64,000 nt of DNA from Bacteroidota bacterium (GTDB lineage Bacteria; Bacteroidota; Bacteroidia; Flavobacteriales_D; Crocinitomicaceae), in the NCBI GenBank assembly GCA_016866255.1, contig VGMY01000009.1, positions 1-64,000 of the forward strand, given 5' to 3'. The translations under genes and the position numbers were made by a program. Shown piece by piece: positions 9,146 through 18,478 of the stretch; within the stretch, counting starts at the first letter, position 1; each line of letters starts with the position of its first letter. The notes beneath the pieces are model-generated. The model was not told the origin of the DNA, did not search any database, and saw only the letters and a program-made list of their open reading frames with translations.

Positions 9146-9711
9146 AAGGAACATTATTTAACATCCTACTTTTTGCCACGCTCACTTGGCTGGTTTCTTG
9201 CTCCACCAATAAAAATCCTGTCGATGCGCTAGGTTCGTCAAACAGTCCGAAGGCGCTCAAGGACAGCATCCTTCAAATGGAGGACTCCATCGCCAGAATA
9301 GATCCTTCAAAAATAACACCGGCAGCTTACAATTTAAACCAAATAGAGTTAATCAATCGCCTTGAGGCTTATTTCAAACATTTTCCAAAGGATCCTTACA
9401 CAGCTGATTGCCTGTTCAAACTTCACATGATTTATTCGGGGCTCAACGCTCACCGCAAAAGCGTGGCCTATGGAGATACTTTACTTCGAATCTTTCCCAA
9501 TTATGCAAACCGAATCCTTTTGTTAGAAAGCATGGCTTCGGCCTATGACATGTTTATTACGCCACGAGATACCGCCTCGGTTCGTAAATACTACCTTCAA
9601 TTACTCAACGATGAAAAGTACCCTAGCGCCAAAAAACGGGATATCAAAGAACGTTTGAAATTTCTAAATTTATCGTGGATGGATTTTGCAAATCGAAAAC
9701 AAGCGCGTTAG
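9142..9711 (+). CDS. TPR-like lipoprotein of unknown function
   Basis: A 189-residue predicted lipoprotein: the N-terminus MKGTLFNILLFATLTWLVSCSTNK has a lipobox (VSC) with Cys at 20. The mature part is helical with TPR-like pairs (for example AYFKHFPKDPYTADCLFKLH, then SVAYGDTLLRIFPNYANRI), reminiscent of the scaffold of BamD/YbgF-type proteins but shorter. The exact family was not recognised. Its ATG overlaps the def stop (ATGA), so translation is coupled to def. A protein-protein interaction role in the periplasm is inferred from fold type only. Confidence 0.75.
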   Translation: MKGTLFNILLFATLTWLVSCSTNKNPVDALGSSNSPKALKDSILQMEDSIARIDPSKITPAAYNLNQIELINRLEAYFKHFPKDPYTADCLFKLHMIYSGLNAHRKSVAYGDTLLRIFPNYANRILLLESMASAYDMFITPRDTASVRKYYLQLLNDEKYPSAKKRDIKERLKFLNLSWMDFANRKQAR

Positions 9712-9761
9712 GAGGGCTGTTAATGATGTGTTAAATTTTTCGCTTTTACGAAAAGAAGCAT

Positions 9762-9769
9762 TATTTTTG
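9762..9769 (+). promoter_or_regulatory. -7 box for DUF1573 gene
   Basis: TATTTTTG, 22 nt upstream of the ATG at 9792, in the 80-nt gap after the lipoprotein gene. No clear -33 element is visible. Confidence 0.5.
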
Positions 9770-9791
9770 CTCGAATTAAAAATTTAAACGG

Positions 9792-10229
9792 ATGAAACAA
9801 CTTTTACTTTGCGTTTGTTTAGTGCTCTGCAACGCAGTTATCAATGCTCAGGTTCCTATCGATAAAGGTCCTAAAATCAGCTTCAATAAAGAGGTTCACG
9901 ATTATGGCACCATCAAATACGACGGAGACCCCAACTGCGCTTTTGAGTTTACGAATACGGGAGACGAGCCTTTGATCATTTCAAATTGCAAAGGATCTTG
10001 TGGTTGTACCGTACCTGAATGGCCAAAGGAGCCCATTGCACCAGGGGCCAAAGGCGTTATTAAAGTTAAATACGACACCAAGCGACCTGGACCCATCAGT
10101 AAAAACGTTACCATTTCTTCCAACGCGATAAACGAACCGGAGAAAGTTGTTAAAATAAAAGGTGAAGTTGGTCCAGCTCCAGAGTCAGGAGTTCCGATTA
10201 ACAATAGCGGCGCTCCGACCAATAACTAA
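9792..10229 (+). CDS. Secreted DUF1573 domain protein
   Basis: A 145-residue exported protein: signal peptide MKQLLLCVCLVLCNAVINAQ, then one Ig-like DUF1573 domain. The domain signature is clear: FNKEVHDYGTI, FEFTNTGDEPLIIS, then the cysteine-containing turn NCKGSCGCTVPEWP, and PIAPGAKGVIKVKYDTKRPG. The C-terminal 20 residues are a low-complexity, proline- and asparagine-rich tail. DUF1573 proteins are abundant in Bacteroidota and have no established biochemical role; the fold suggests adhesion or complex assembly in the periplasm. It is followed by a strong hairpin terminator at 10252. Confidence 0.88.
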   Translation: MKQLLLCVCLVLCNAVINAQVPIDKGPKISFNKEVHDYGTIKYDGDPNCAFEFTNTGDEPLIISNCKGSCGCTVPEWPKEPIAPGAKGVIKVKYDTKRPGPISKNVTISSNAINEPEKVVKIKGEVGPAPESGVPINNSGAPTNN

Positions 10230-10251
10230 AGAATTGTAGATTTTTGGTATT

Positions 10252-10275
10252 AGGTTCCTTCGGGGACCTTTTTTT
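10252..10275 (+). terminator. Terminator after DUF1573 gene
   Basis: A 7-bp stem (10252-10258 with 10263-10269; one G-T pair) closes a TTCG-type tetraloop and is followed by seven T's. The T run overlaps the stop codon (10274-10276) of the convergent pseudouridine synthase gene. Confidence 0.8.
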
Positions 10276-10942
10276 ATTTAATCCAACCTCCGTCTTCGGG
10301 TAAGGGGGCAGAAAATGCCAAAGGTTCCATGCTTACAGGATGAATGAAGCATAACTCCGCCGAGTGCAAACAAATCCCGTGATCATCGTTGGCCCTTTTA
10401 GCCCCGTATTTCAAGTCGCCTTTCAAAGGATGACCTAAATGAGCCATTTGACACCTTATTTGGTGGTGGCGTCCTGTATCAAGTTCTATTTTCACAAGGG
10501 TGTAATGGTTGTATTGGTTGAGCATTTGGTACCTCAAAACGGCCTGTTTTCCTTGGTTTGAATCCACCACATAACTTTTATTTTGGGGTTCATTTTTTAG
10601 CAGACGATGGGTTAGTTCCCCTTGACCTTTTAACGAGCCTTCCACCAAAGCATGGTAAATCTTTTTAGGCTGTCGCTGCTGAAACTGCACGTTCATTCGT
10701 TCCAAGGCTTTACTTGTTTTCGCAAAAACCACCAAACCCGAGGTGGGGCGGTCTAAACGATGGATTACACCGCAGAAGACATTCCCCGGCTTTTGGTATT
10801 TCTCCTTTAAAAACGTTTTGATTTCCAGGTTTAAACTAATGTCTCCTGTTTTATCGCCTTGAACCAATTGTCCAACCCGCTTATTTATGACGAGGAGGTG
10901 ATTGTCTTCGTAAATGATTTGGCTGATATCAAAGGGCTTCAT
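10274..10942 (-). CDS. RluA-family 23S/tRNA pseudouridine synthase
   Basis: A 222-residue RNA pseudouridine synthase. Motif II is HRLDRPTSGLVV (residues 61-72) with the catalytic Asp64. VINKRVGQLVQGD near residue 19 and LDTGRHHQIRCQMAHLGHPLKGDLKYG near residues 165-190 (motif III region) complete the RluA/RluC/RluD-like core. There is no N-terminal S4 domain, so it is one of the small RluA-type enzymes; the modified base cannot be told from sequence. It lies 13 nt downstream of ccsBA on the same strand and probably shares its transcript. Confidence 0.88.
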   Translation of the reverse strand: MKPFDISQIIYEDNHLLVINKRVGQLVQGDKTGDISLNLEIKTFLKEKYQKPGNVFCGVIHRLDRPTSGLVVFAKTSKALERMNVQFQQRQPKKIYHALVEGSLKGQGELTHRLLKNEPQNKSYVVDSNQGKQAVLRYQMLNQYNHYTLVKIELDTGRHHQIRCQMAHLGHPLKGDLKYGAKRANDDHGICLHSAELCFIHPVSMEPLAFSAPLPEDGGWIK

Positions 10943-10955
10943 TGCTTCGTCTGAT

Positions 10956-13900
10956 TCAAGCTACTCTTATTGATTTTTTGTAACGAAGAAATGAAATAGC
11001 GCTGAGTAACACGAAGAAAATTATGGTGTAAATTAACCAATTGGGAAAACTTCCGAGTCCGTCTCCCTGCGCATACGAGTGAAGGCCAACTAACATGAAG
11101 TTGACGCCGAAATAGGTAAATAGAATCGCCGAATAACCCCAAAATGCCCATAGATTAAAGACAAAAGCACTTTTCAATCCGGGAATAAAGCGTAAATGCA
11201 AGATAATCGCGTAAACTAGGATTGAGACCAAGGCCCAGGTTTCTTTGGGATCCCATCCCCAGTATCTACCCCAACTTTCGTTGGCCCAAACTCCTCCGAG
11301 GAATGTTCCTATCGTTAGCATAAATATTCCGATGGTCATGGTCATTTCATTGACAACGGTAATTTGTTGTATGTTGCTTCCGAGTTTTTCCAGATTGTTT
11401 TTATTTTGAAATAAGTACAAGAATAAATTCAGCAAACCCAAGATGAACGAAAGTCCCAAGAAAGCGTAGCTACTCGTGATAATAGCGACATGGATCATTA
11501 ACCAATACGATTTAAGAACAGGAACTAATGGACTGATCTCTGGGTCCAATAAATTTAATTCTGAGACAAACAACATCATCGCCGATAGGATCAGAGCCAC
11601 AGACAAGGAGACTTCGATTTTGCGGGAAAATAGCCCTCCCGCGAGCACGGTAACCCATGCGATAAAGACAATTGCCTCATAGCCATTACTCCAAGGAGCG
11701 TGACCGGAGATAAACCATCTAAAACCTAAGCCTACTCCGTGGTAAAGAAATAACAAGGCGCTTAACGAAATCAACGAAATTTTAATGATTTGTATAATTC
11801 TTGGACGCTTTGAATGATCAGAGCGAAATAACCCCACGATGTAAAAGGCCAGTAAAAGTAAGCCGAATACAAGATAATATTGATAGACGGTTTTAAAGAT
11901 GGTGAGTTTATTGTAACGAATTTCAAAGGCTACCTTTTGTTCGGAAGGTACAATTGATTTGCTGACCGTTCGTTGAATTAGTTTTAAATTTCCGAGCAAT
12001 GCATTGGAATTCGTGTAATCTTGGCTTCTAGAAGCCTCAACCAACGAGTAAAAATATTTCAGGGCAACCAAGTTGGAGATGGTGTCTTCTCCTTGAATTT
12101 CAATACTCATCGGCACATACCAACGATTATTCAGGTCATTTTTCTTGGGAATTATCTTGAAGAATTGCCAACTTATAGCGCCCTGAAATACTTGAAATCT
12201 TTCGGTCAGCTTAATGAGCTTTTTTTCAAATTCATCTTGAAATTTTTCAGCTTTTCCGTGGGCCGTGGCGTATTCTTTTTCGAATTTATAGCGATTGTCC
12301 GCGGTTGTTAAATCAGCTAAAGAACAATATTTTGCCAATTTTAGCCGCTCTCGAACAGCACTGGGTACTAAAATAACCGCTTGTTTCATCCAGTATTTTC
12401 CATACATATGCCAACTCATCACAGCCTGTACAGCATTGTAACTTTTATAACGGTTGGAGCCATGAATTTTACGCAGTAATTGATCGCTTAGCGTGTGCAA
12501 GGGCATAATTCTGCCACTTTGATCCTGAACCAATAGCGCTGCCAATGCCTCGGAGTGTTCTTCGGAAACTACATGGAATATTTTTGAGGGATCCGTTTGC
12601 GCGAAAACATTTCCGATCATCAAAGGCCACAGCAGAACTAAACCGGTTTTTTTAAGTTTGGATATCGCGTCGTTAAGAGCTCTGAACCTGCTTTTTGGGG
12701 CAAAAATCGATAATATCATGCCGATAGACATGAGTAAATACCCCAGATAGGTTATGTTAGTCCCCCATGAATCGTGGTTAACGCTTAATTTTGTTCCCTC
12801 TTCATTTTCAAGGGTAGAGGGATTGTCAAGTTCATAGGAGGATTGAAAAAAGCGATATCCTGCATAGTCCGTGACATGGTTCATGAAAATGTGACGCTTG
12901 CTGCTGTAATTATTTTGTGGGTCTTCAATTCGAATATAACTCTCAAAGGAAGATGGGGCCTCTGAGCCGGGATAATTGGTCAATTGAAAATCTTCACAGA
13001 CTACGCTGAAAGGAATAGAGCGCTTCACAGCCCCATACTCCAATTGGACATACAACCCGTTTAAGGAGAAGTATTCGGGATCCGGTATGTTGTTTTGCCC
13101 CCCTTTCAAGCGTACCTTTTTGTGTTCTTTACCGGAAATGACTTTTACCGTTAGGTAGTCCATACCTTGATTTTTGATTGCTGCTTTGCGCAAGGTTTTT
13201 TGAGCTCGGTAAAAAACATTTTTAAGCACGAATTGATCCGATCCAGCCTGGTAAAGCGTTTTGATATTGGCGGGTACCCACAAATTCGTTGGAATGTTCT
13301 CATATGCTGAGTCGGGGATGGGTATTCCCGATTGCCGCGCCTCTATCATCCTGGTCATGGGTAACATTCGCAACGGAACAGCCGTTCTCAACATGATTCT
13401 GCCGTTTTCAAGTTTCATGGATACTCCATCGTTAGACGTTGCGTTGTAAGATATAGGTAAGGTGCCGGATAGTAATTTATCCCCGTACTCAAGGTAATTG
13501 GATTTCATCTGTCCTACCACTACGTCGAGTACAGCACTTTCGGATTTTGGATTAAATTCAAATGTATCAATAGCATTGGAAATGAAATCCTCGTACTCGA
13601 TCCTTAAAGTTTTACCGCGGTGTAGCATTTCATATGAAAACACATTGTTGATCAACTTCCAGTCGGATAGCCACGTAGTGAATCCTTCAACGGTTTCTTT
13701 GCTGCGATCGCGGATAGAAACCAATAATTTGGGTTCTGCGGTATACATATAATTAACACTTTCGCCTTCTCTTGCCACCAGTTGACCTTCAAAACCCCTA
13801 TACCGCGTTACCGCGGAGCCAATCATGGTAATCAAAAACGCTACATGAAAACTGAAAAGAGCTATTTTATGTCTTTGCCACATTCGATAGACGTAAATAT

Positions 13901-14090
13901 TATAGACCATCGCCAGGGATAAATAGAGCAGCAAAAGGGTGAACCATCCAGCATTGTAAATCACAATTTTTGCCGCTTGCACCCCGTGCATGGATTCGAT
14001 AAAGGTGGCTACGCCAATGCACGTTAAAAACAACAACAACCCCAAGGCAACCCACCTCATTGAAAAAACAGCATTGAGTACTCTTTTCAT
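10956..14090 (-). CDS. ccsBA: Fused cytochrome c biogenesis protein CcsBA (ResB-ResC)
   Basis: A 1044-residue polytopic membrane protein of the System II cytochrome c maturation pathway. The N-terminal part (about 1-480) is ResB/CcsB-like, with early transmembrane helices and a large periplasmic domain. The C-terminal part (about 720-1040) is CcsA-like, with multiple helices and the haem-handling WWD motif at GVWANESWGRYWGWDPKETWALV near residue 960. The fusion exports haem and ligates it to CxxCH motifs in the periplasm; fused CcsBA is the usual form in Bacteroidota and Epsilonproteobacteria. A central periplasmic stretch of ~200 residues links the halves. It is transcribed divergently from the esterase gene. 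Confidence 0.92.
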   Translation of the reverse strand: MKRVLNAVFSMRWVALGLLLFLTCIGVATFIESMHGVQAAKIVIYNAGWFTLLLLYLSLAMVYNIYVYRMWQRHKIALFSFHVAFLITMIGSAVTRYRGFEGQLVAREGESVNYMYTAEPKLLVSIRDRSKETVEGFTTWLSDWKLINNVFSYEMLHRGKTLRIEYEDFISNAIDTFEFNPKSESAVLDVVVGQMKSNYLEYGDKLLSGTLPISYNATSNDGVSMKLENGRIMLRTAVPLRMLPMTRMIEARQSGIPIPDSAYENIPTNLWVPANIKTLYQAGSDQFVLKNVFYRAQKTLRKAAIKNQGMDYLTVKVISGKEHKKVRLKGGQNNIPDPEYFSLNGLYVQLEYGAVKRSIPFSVVCEDFQLTNYPGSEAPSSFESYIRIEDPQNNYSSKRHIFMNHVTDYAGYRFFQSSYELDNPSTLENEEGTKLSVNHDSWGTNITYLGYLLMSIGMILSIFAPKSRFRALNDAISKLKKTGLVLLWPLMIGNVFAQTDPSKIFHVVSEEHSEALAALLVQDQSGRIMPLHTLSDQLLRKIHGSNRYKSYNAVQAVMSWHMYGKYWMKQAVILVPSAVRERLKLAKYCSLADLTTADNRYKFEKEYATAHGKAEKFQDEFEKKLIKLTERFQVFQGAISWQFFKIIPKKNDLNNRWYVPMSIEIQGEDTISNLVALKYFYSLVEASRSQDYTNSNALLGNLKLIQRTVSKSIVPSEQKVAFEIRYNKLTIFKTVYQYYLVFGLLLLAFYIVGLFRSDHSKRPRIIQIIKISLISLSALLFLYHGVGLGFRWFISGHAPWSNGYEAIVFIAWVTVLAGGLFSRKIEVSLSVALILSAMMLFVSELNLLDPEISPLVPVLKSYWLMIHVAIITSSYAFLGLSFILGLLNLFLYLFQNKNNLEKLGSNIQQITVVNEMTMTIGIFMLTIGTFLGGVWANESWGRYWGWDPKETWALVSILVYAIILHLRFIPGLKSAFVFNLWAFWGYSAILFTYFGVNFMLVGLHSYAQGDGLGSFPNWLIYTIIFFVLLSAISFLRYKKSIRVA

Positions 14091-14098
14091 TTTTTTTG

Positions 14099-14106
14099 CA
14101 AAAATA
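14099..14106 (-). promoter_or_regulatory. ccsBA -7 box
   Basis: TATTTTTG on the minus strand, 9 nt before the ATG at 14090, so the leader can only be a few nucleotides. Confidence 0.55.
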
Positions 14107-14149
14107 CGGAATGAATTGTTTTTTGGATTGCTTTTACAATATTTGCTTT

Positions 14150-15073
14150 ATGAAAATTTACGCGTTGTTTTTTTATGGTCTTGTGAGCTCTTCCATTTAC
14201 GGTCAGGAAAAAAAAAAGGACTGGGAATTTGCGCAAAATCAGCCTGCTTTTGGCGAATTGTATGAAACAACGATAAATCAAGGTTATTTGCGAGGCAGGG
14301 TTGTAAGAGCATGGTTACCCGAAGGGTATTTCTCTGCAAAGAAGGCATTTGAAACGGTTTATTTTCACGACGGACAAATGTTATTTGATTCAACACAAAC
14401 TTGGAACCATCAATCTTGGGACTTACCCAATGCAGCACAGCGGTATTTGTCGCAGCACCAATGTGTTTTCATAGGAATCGATAGCCATCCTAAAAACAGG
14501 TATGCCGAGTTTTTTCCTGCGCCAATTTATCCCAATCTTCCGCTTGCAGTGCAGTTGTCCCTGCGGGACTCGCTGTGGTATGGCCTGCCATTATTTGATG
14601 CCTATGCAAATGCGCTGATTAACGATGTATTTCCACTTGTCGAAAACAGTTGGAACGTTAAAAGGGGAGGGGACCATCGAACAATGGTTGGAGCGAGCAT
14701 GGGCGCAATAGTTGCACTTACTTTGCTATTAGAGCATCCAACAGAGCTCGCAAAGGTAGCGTGCTTGTCCATTCATTTGCCTTTAATCGATGTTTGGCAG
14801 TATCGCGATAGATTTCGGGATCCAATTGCCACCGCGTTCAATCAATTTGTGGTAGAAAATTCGTTTCGCGTGGAGCATAAGACCATGTACATTGACCGTG
14901 GGGATCAGTCCCTGGATAAGGGGTATGCAACTTATTTCCCCCAATTTGAAGCAGCGTTAAAGAAATTCTCAAACCGTAATCAAGTCGCCGTTAAATTAAT
15001 CCGTAATTCGGGGCACTCAGAAAAGGATTGGTCCCGGCGAATAGGAAAAATTTTGGCGAAACTCATGAAATAA
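14150..15073 (+). CDS. Secreted putative esterase (alpha/beta hydrolase)
   Basis: A 307-residue hydrolase of the putative esterase (Esterase_phd/enterochelin-esterase-like) type. The start at 14150 gives a clean signal peptide (MKIYALFFYGLVSSSIYGQ); the longer in-frame ATG at 14096 would bury it. The nucleophile motif is GASMG (residues 181-185, Ser183). YFHDGQMLFD near residue 71 is the characteristic strand, and RNSGHSEKDW near the C-terminus carries the likely catalytic His. The substrate is unknown; periplasmic or extracellular ester cleavage is inferred. It is convergent with groEL. Confidence 0.85.
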   Translation: MKIYALFFYGLVSSSIYGQEKKKDWEFAQNQPAFGELYETTINQGYLRGRVVRAWLPEGYFSAKKAFETVYFHDGQMLFDSTQTWNHQSWDLPNAAQRYLSQHQCVFIGIDSHPKNRYAEFFPAPIYPNLPLAVQLSLRDSLWYGLPLFDAYANALINDVFPLVENSWNVKRGGDHRTMVGASMGAIVALTLLLEHPTELAKVACLSIHLPLIDVWQYRDRFRDPIATAFNQFVVENSFRVEHKTMYIDRGDQSLDKGYATYFPQFEAALKKFSNRNQVAVKLIRNSGHSEKDWSRRIGKILAKLMK

Positions 15074-15094
15074 AAAGTCCCGCAGGGCGGGACT
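15071..15094 (-). terminator. Distal hairpin downstream of groEL, abutting the esterase stop
   Basis: AGTCCCGC / GCGGGACT (15076-15094, 3-nt loop) is a perfect 8-bp stem. On the minus strand it is followed by a run of T's (15071-15075), so it would stop groEL read-through; on the plus strand it lies 3 nt after the esterase stop but lacks a T run. Confidence 0.6.
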
Positions 15095-15140
15095 CTATAT
15101 TGACGCTTCAAACTATCCGTATTCCGGTAAGTAAGAAACG

Positions 15141-15164
15141 GAAAAGCGTCCCTTTCGGGACGCT
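15141..15164 (-). terminator. groEL terminator
   Basis: AGCGTCCC / GGGACGCT (15145-15164) forms an 8-bp stem. On the minus strand the loop is GAAA and four T's follow, a good intrinsic terminator ~95 nt after the groEL stop. Its left arm could instead pair with GACGCTT at 15102-15108. Confidence 0.65.
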
Positions 15165-15257
15165 GTTGTGGATAAGGAATTGGATTACCCCGAACTCACG
15201 TAATGGCTTATTATAGCTACATTGCGCTTTGTTCTTAAAGAGTCCAGCGTTCCTTTA

Positions 15258-16895
15258 TTACATCATACCAGGCATGCCGCCTCCCATTCCTCCCATAGCT
15301 GCAGCCGGGCTGCTTTCTTCTGGTTGATCAGCGATTACGCATTCGGTTGTGAGCAACATAGAGGCAATTGACGCGGCATTTTCGACGGCGATGCGCGTTA
15401 CCTTGGTTGGATCAATAACCCCTGCAGCATATAATTTTTCAAATTTATCGGTGCGAGCGTTATATCCAAAATCGTCTTTTCCTTCCCGCACTTTTTGAAC
15501 AATAATGGCCCCTTCTCCCCCCGCATTCGCGATGATTTGTCGAAGAGGTTCCTCGACAGCGCGCTTAACAATTGCGATTCCCGTCGCTTCATCTTCATTT
15601 GCCGCCTTGATCTTATCTAAGGTGTCAATGGAGCGTATCAAGGCAACACCTCCACCGGGTACAATTCCTTCTTCCACCGCTGCGCGAGTTGCCGCCAAAG
15701 CGTCATCCACGCGATCTTTCTTTTCTTTCATTTCTACTTCAGTTGGCGCACCAACATAAAGAACAGCAACTCCACCTGCCAATTTCGCCAAACGCTCTTG
15801 AAGTTTTTCGCGGTCGTAATCGGAGGTGGTGGTATCAATCTGAGCACGGATTTGGTTTACTCGGGCTTTGATGTCCTCTGTCTTTCCTTTACCGTTTATG
15901 ATCGTTGTATTGTCTTTATCAATGTCGACCTTTTGGGCCTGACCAAGCATGTCCATGGTCACATTTTCAAGGGTCATACCTCGCTCTTCAGAAATCACCT
16001 GACCGCCAGTAAGTATGGCGATATCCTCCAACATTGCTTTTCTTCGGTCACCGAAACCAGGAGCCTTAACAGCAGCAACTTTTAACGATCCTCTCAGTCG
16101 GTTTACAACAAGAGTCCCTAATGCTTCGCCATCCACATCCTCAGCAAGAATCAAAAGGCCTTTTCCTGCCTGAACAACCGGTTCTAAGATGGGCAACAAT
16201 TCTTTCATGCTGGAGATTTTCTTTTCCGTAATCAGAATTAATGGGTTTTCCATCTCGGTTATCATTTTCTCGGTATTGGTCACGAAATAAGGGGATAAAT
16301 ACCCGCGATCAAATTGCATACCTTCTACAGTTTTTACCTCCGTTTCGGTTCCCTTTGCCTCCTCAACGGTAATGACGCCGTCGTTGCCAACAACTTTCAT
16401 CGCTTGTGAGATCAGTTTACCAATATTTTCGTCATTATTGGCAGAAATGGTAGCGATTTGTTCAATTTTGGAAGCATCCTTTCCTACCTCTTTCGAAAGG
16501 TTTTTCAAATTTTTAACCACCTCTGCTACAGCTTTATCGATGCCTCGCTTTAAATCCATAGGATTTGCACCCGCCGCAACGTTTTTTAGTCCTGCAGTGA
16601 TAATAGCTTGGGCAAGAACCGTTGCTGTAGTCGTTCCGTCTCCGGCAATATCCGCGGTTTTCGATGCCACTTCTTTTACCATTTGAGCACCCATGTTTTC
16701 CATGGGATCTTTCAGTTCGATTTCCTTAGCAACAGTAACGCCATCTTTGGTTATTTGGGGCGCTCCAAATTTTTTGCCTATTACTACGTTTCTTCCTTTT
16801 GGACCCAGGGTTACTTTCACGGCATTTGCCAAAGCGTCTACCCCTGTTTTTAACTTATCCCGACCTTCAATGTCGAATAATATATCTTTTGCCAT
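15258..16895 (-). CDS. groL: Chaperonin GroEL (60 kDa)
   Basis: A 545-residue chaperonin subunit that folds proteins in a double ring capped by GroES, using ATP. Seen: [20 protein letters not shown] at the N-terminus, the ATP-binding [14 protein letters not shown] near residue 86, [12 protein letters not shown] near residue 29, [16 protein letters not shown] near residue 402, and the typical glycine/methionine-rich tail ending [11 protein letters not shown]. Full length and normal in every respect. It is cotranscribed with groS 32 nt upstream. Confidence 0.98.
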   Translation of the reverse strand: MAKDILFDIEGRDKLKTGVDALANAVKVTLGPKGRNVVIGKKFGAPQITKDGVTVAKEIELKDPMENMGAQMVKEVASKTADIAGDGTTTATVLAQAIITAGLKNVAAGANPMDLKRGIDKAVAEVVKNLKNLSKEVGKDASKIEQIATISANNDENIGKLISQAMKVVGNDGVITVEEAKGTETEVKTVEGMQFDRGYLSPYFVTNTEKMITEMENPLILITEKKISSMKELLPILEPVVQAGKGLLILAEDVDGEALGTLVVNRLRGSLKVAAVKAPGFGDRRKAMLEDIAILTGGQVISEERGMTLENVTMDMLGQAQKVDIDKDNTTIINGKGKTEDIKARVNQIRAQIDTTTSDYDREKLQERLAKLAGGVAVLYVGAPTEVEMKEKKDRVDDALAATRAAVEEGIVPGGGVALIRSIDTLDKIKAANEDEATGIAIVKRAVEEPLRQIIANAGGEGAIIVQKVREGKDDFGYNARTDKFEKLYAAGVIDPTKVTRIAVENAASIASMLLTTECVIADQPEESSPAAAMGGMGGGMPGMM

Positions 16896-16927
16896 TGTAA
16901 ATTAATTAGTTGTTATTGAAAAATACC

Positions 16928-17203
16928 TTAGAAAACTCCGTAAATGTCCGACTCACGCATGATGAGGTAGGAATTCCCGTCCACTTTTATTTCGGTTCCA
17001 GCATATTGCCCATAGAGGATTTCATCGCCAACCTTCAAGGTCATTGGTTCATCTTTTTTGCCTTTACCAACGGCTATGATTTTTCCCCTGAGGGGTTTTT
17101 CTTTCGCCGTATCGGGTATTATTATACCACTCGCTGTTTTCTGTTCTGCCGGCGCAGGCTCCACAAGAACCCTGTCCGCCAGCGGCTTAAACTTCACTGA
17201 CAT
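16928..17203 (-). CDS. groS: Co-chaperonin GroES (10 kDa)
   Basis: A 91-residue GroES: starts [20 protein letters not shown], with the mobile loop region [20 protein letters not shown] and the C-terminal [23 protein letters not shown]. It caps the GroEL chamber. It is the first gene of groSL, with its own promoter region in the 129-nt gap after secG. No HrcA/CIRCE operator (TTAGCACTC inverted repeat) is present there; instead TGACA/TGTCA sites are seen. Confidence 0.97.
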   Translation of the reverse strand: MSVKFKPLADRVLVEPAPAEQKTASGIIIPDTAKEKPLRGKIIAVGKGKKDEPMTLKVGDEILYGQYAGTEIKVDGNSYLIMRESDIYGVF

Positions 17204-17249
17204 ATCGTTTTTATTTTTTTGATTTTTACATTGTTCTCGAATTTCATAC

Positions 17250-17257
17250 CAAAATTA
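17250..17257 (-). promoter_or_regulatory. groS -7 box
   Basis: TAATTTTG on the minus strand fits TAnnTTTG and lies 46 nt before the groS ATG (17203). No TTTG at the normal -33 spacing is visible, which would fit activator dependence. Confidence 0.45.
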
Positions 17258-17290
17258 AATGCGCGACAAAATTTCAGTAAGGCATTAAAA

Positions 17291-17317
17291 TTGTCACATC
17301 AAAATGTCAAGCTGACA
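17291..17317 (-). promoter_or_regulatory. TGACA/TGTCA sites upstream of groS
   Basis: Minus strand: TGTCA, 3 nt, TGACA, 8 nt, TGACA. The first two form a perfect inverted repeat (17305-17317). The cluster starts 33 bp upstream of the -7 box, a position typical for an activator. A related element (TGACA, 3 nt, TGACA) lies in the miaB promoter at 21699-21711. Confidence 0.45.
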
Positions 17318-17332
17318 CTATACCTGAACAAG

Positions 17333-17641
17333 TCACCTGCCTCCTTGTGGCGCATTTGGCGCATCTTTTGCCGGTGCCTGTTGGGATTGAGGATTTGTCT
17401 TTTTTATCGTTTGAGGCTTCGGTTGTTGCAAGGACATGATTATTGCGCTTACCACAATTGTTGTAGCCAAGCCCCAAGTAAGCTTATCAATGAATTCTGT
17501 GGTTTGTTTTACACCTCCGAGTTGCGTGGGACTTCCGAAATCACTGCTTAAGCCTCCACCTTTTGGATTTTGAATGTAAACCACCAAAATTAATAGAAGG
17601 GCCGCTAGGCAAATAATGACAGAAAAAAGGGTCGTGATCAT
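17333..17641 (-). CDS. secG: Preprotein translocase subunit SecG
   Basis: A 102-residue small membrane component of the SecYEG translocon. It has two transmembrane helices (about residues 2-22 and 50-70) with the family motif QNPKGGGLSSDFGSPTQLGGVKQTTEFIDKLTW between them, seen here as QNPKGGGLSSDFGS and then TEFIDKLTWG. The C-terminal tail is polar and proline/glutamine-rich. Its ATG immediately follows the TAA of the upstream TPR gene with no gap, so translation is probably coupled. Confidence 0.92.
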   Translation of the reverse strand: MITTLFSVIICLAALLLILVVYIQNPKGGGLSSDFGSPTQLGGVKQTTEFIDKLTWGLATTIVVSAIIMSLQQPKPQTIKKTNPQSQQAPAKDAPNAPQGGR

Positions 17642-18478
17642 TTAAATTTCTTTTTGGGTAATTTTTTTTATTTGGGCTGCAAAGTAAAGCTTTTTTTCGG
17701 GAAAAGTCAAAATTAATTGTTCGTAAATCTGAATAGCCTTTGGATAATTTCCCTGAATGACAAAAATCTTGGCCAAGGTTTCACTTACGGGAATATTTTC
17801 AGAGTTAACGCTTTCTTTGGCTTTTTTTATCGGAGAATAAAAGTCAACAGGCGCTCGTTCCGTGGGCGAATTTTCTTGGGTTGTGCCGTTTCCTTTCGAT
17901 CCCCTATTTAGCCAATCCATAAAGCTATTTGCCTCTTTCGGATTTTGCAAGCTAACTTCTTTTTTATCAACAGGATCAGCGACCTGTTTGGGCGAACTCT
18001 GGGGATCAACTTGAAGTTCAACCGCGTATAGCGAGGACACTGCAGACTCTTTGATGAGTTTATCCAAGGGGTCAAATTCTGGTAATTTTTTCTCATCGTT
18101 AAGGTTCTCTACTGCGAATTCTTCGTTTACGCTCTCGTTTTGGGGGTGTTCAAGGCTTACGGAACTTGAATCAGTAGGCAGTACAAAAGGTGTGGAATCT
18201 TCAACTCCCTTTACCGGAAAGGACTCTTCTTTTTCTAGCACAGGTTCGTTCAGCAAACGGTACAGTTTGCTGCGCTCGCTTACTAAGTAAGCGTATTTGG
18301 GAAGTTCCTTGCCCAATCGAATGTCAGCGTTTTGATGCAGAGCCTCGAGGTAGGTAAGGGCGAATAAACCTGAGTATGGATAGTCAGCGCACAATTGCTG
18401 TAGTTGTGCAATATCTGCCGGGGTAACAAGGGCAGGATTTAGCAATAGGTTGTTAATATTGTGTTTACTCCAACTCAC
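17642..18478 (-). CDS. Conserved Bacteroidota protein with C-terminal TPR
   Basis: A 278-residue protein. The N-terminal ~80 residues are helical (ADIAQLQQLCADYPYSGLFA type), the middle ~130 are acidic, low-complexity and probably disordered, and the C-terminal ~50 (TLAKIFVIQGNYPKAIQIYE) form a single TPR-like helical pair. It carries no signal peptide, so it is probably cytoplasmic. The start is best placed at a GTG (18478) that overlaps the lptE stop as GTGA; a TTG at 18481 is also in frame. The function is unknown, but its position between lptE and secG is conserved in this phylum as far as I know, suggesting an envelope-related adaptor. Confidence 0.75.
   Translation of the reverse strand: MSWSKHNINNLLLNPALVTPADIAQLQQLCADYPYSGLFALTYLEALHQNADIRLGKELPKYAYLVSERSKLYRLLNEPVLEKEESFPVKGVEDSTPFVLPTDSSSVSLEHPQNESVNEEFAVENLNDEKKLPEFDPLDKLIKESAVSSLYAVELQVDPQSSPKQVADPVDKKEVSLQNPKEANSFMDWLNRGSKGNGTTQENSPTERAPVDFYSPIKKAKESVNSENIPVSETLAKIFVIQGNYPKAIQIYEQLILTFPEKKLYFAAQIKKITQKEI

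Noticed and set aside
13261..13752. Plus-strand frames inside ccsBA
   Set aside because: They are antisense to a well-supported reading frame and carry no protein features.
17204..17332. CIRCE/HrcA operator upstream of groES
   Set aside because: No TTAGCACTC inverted repeat is present in the 129-nt gap.
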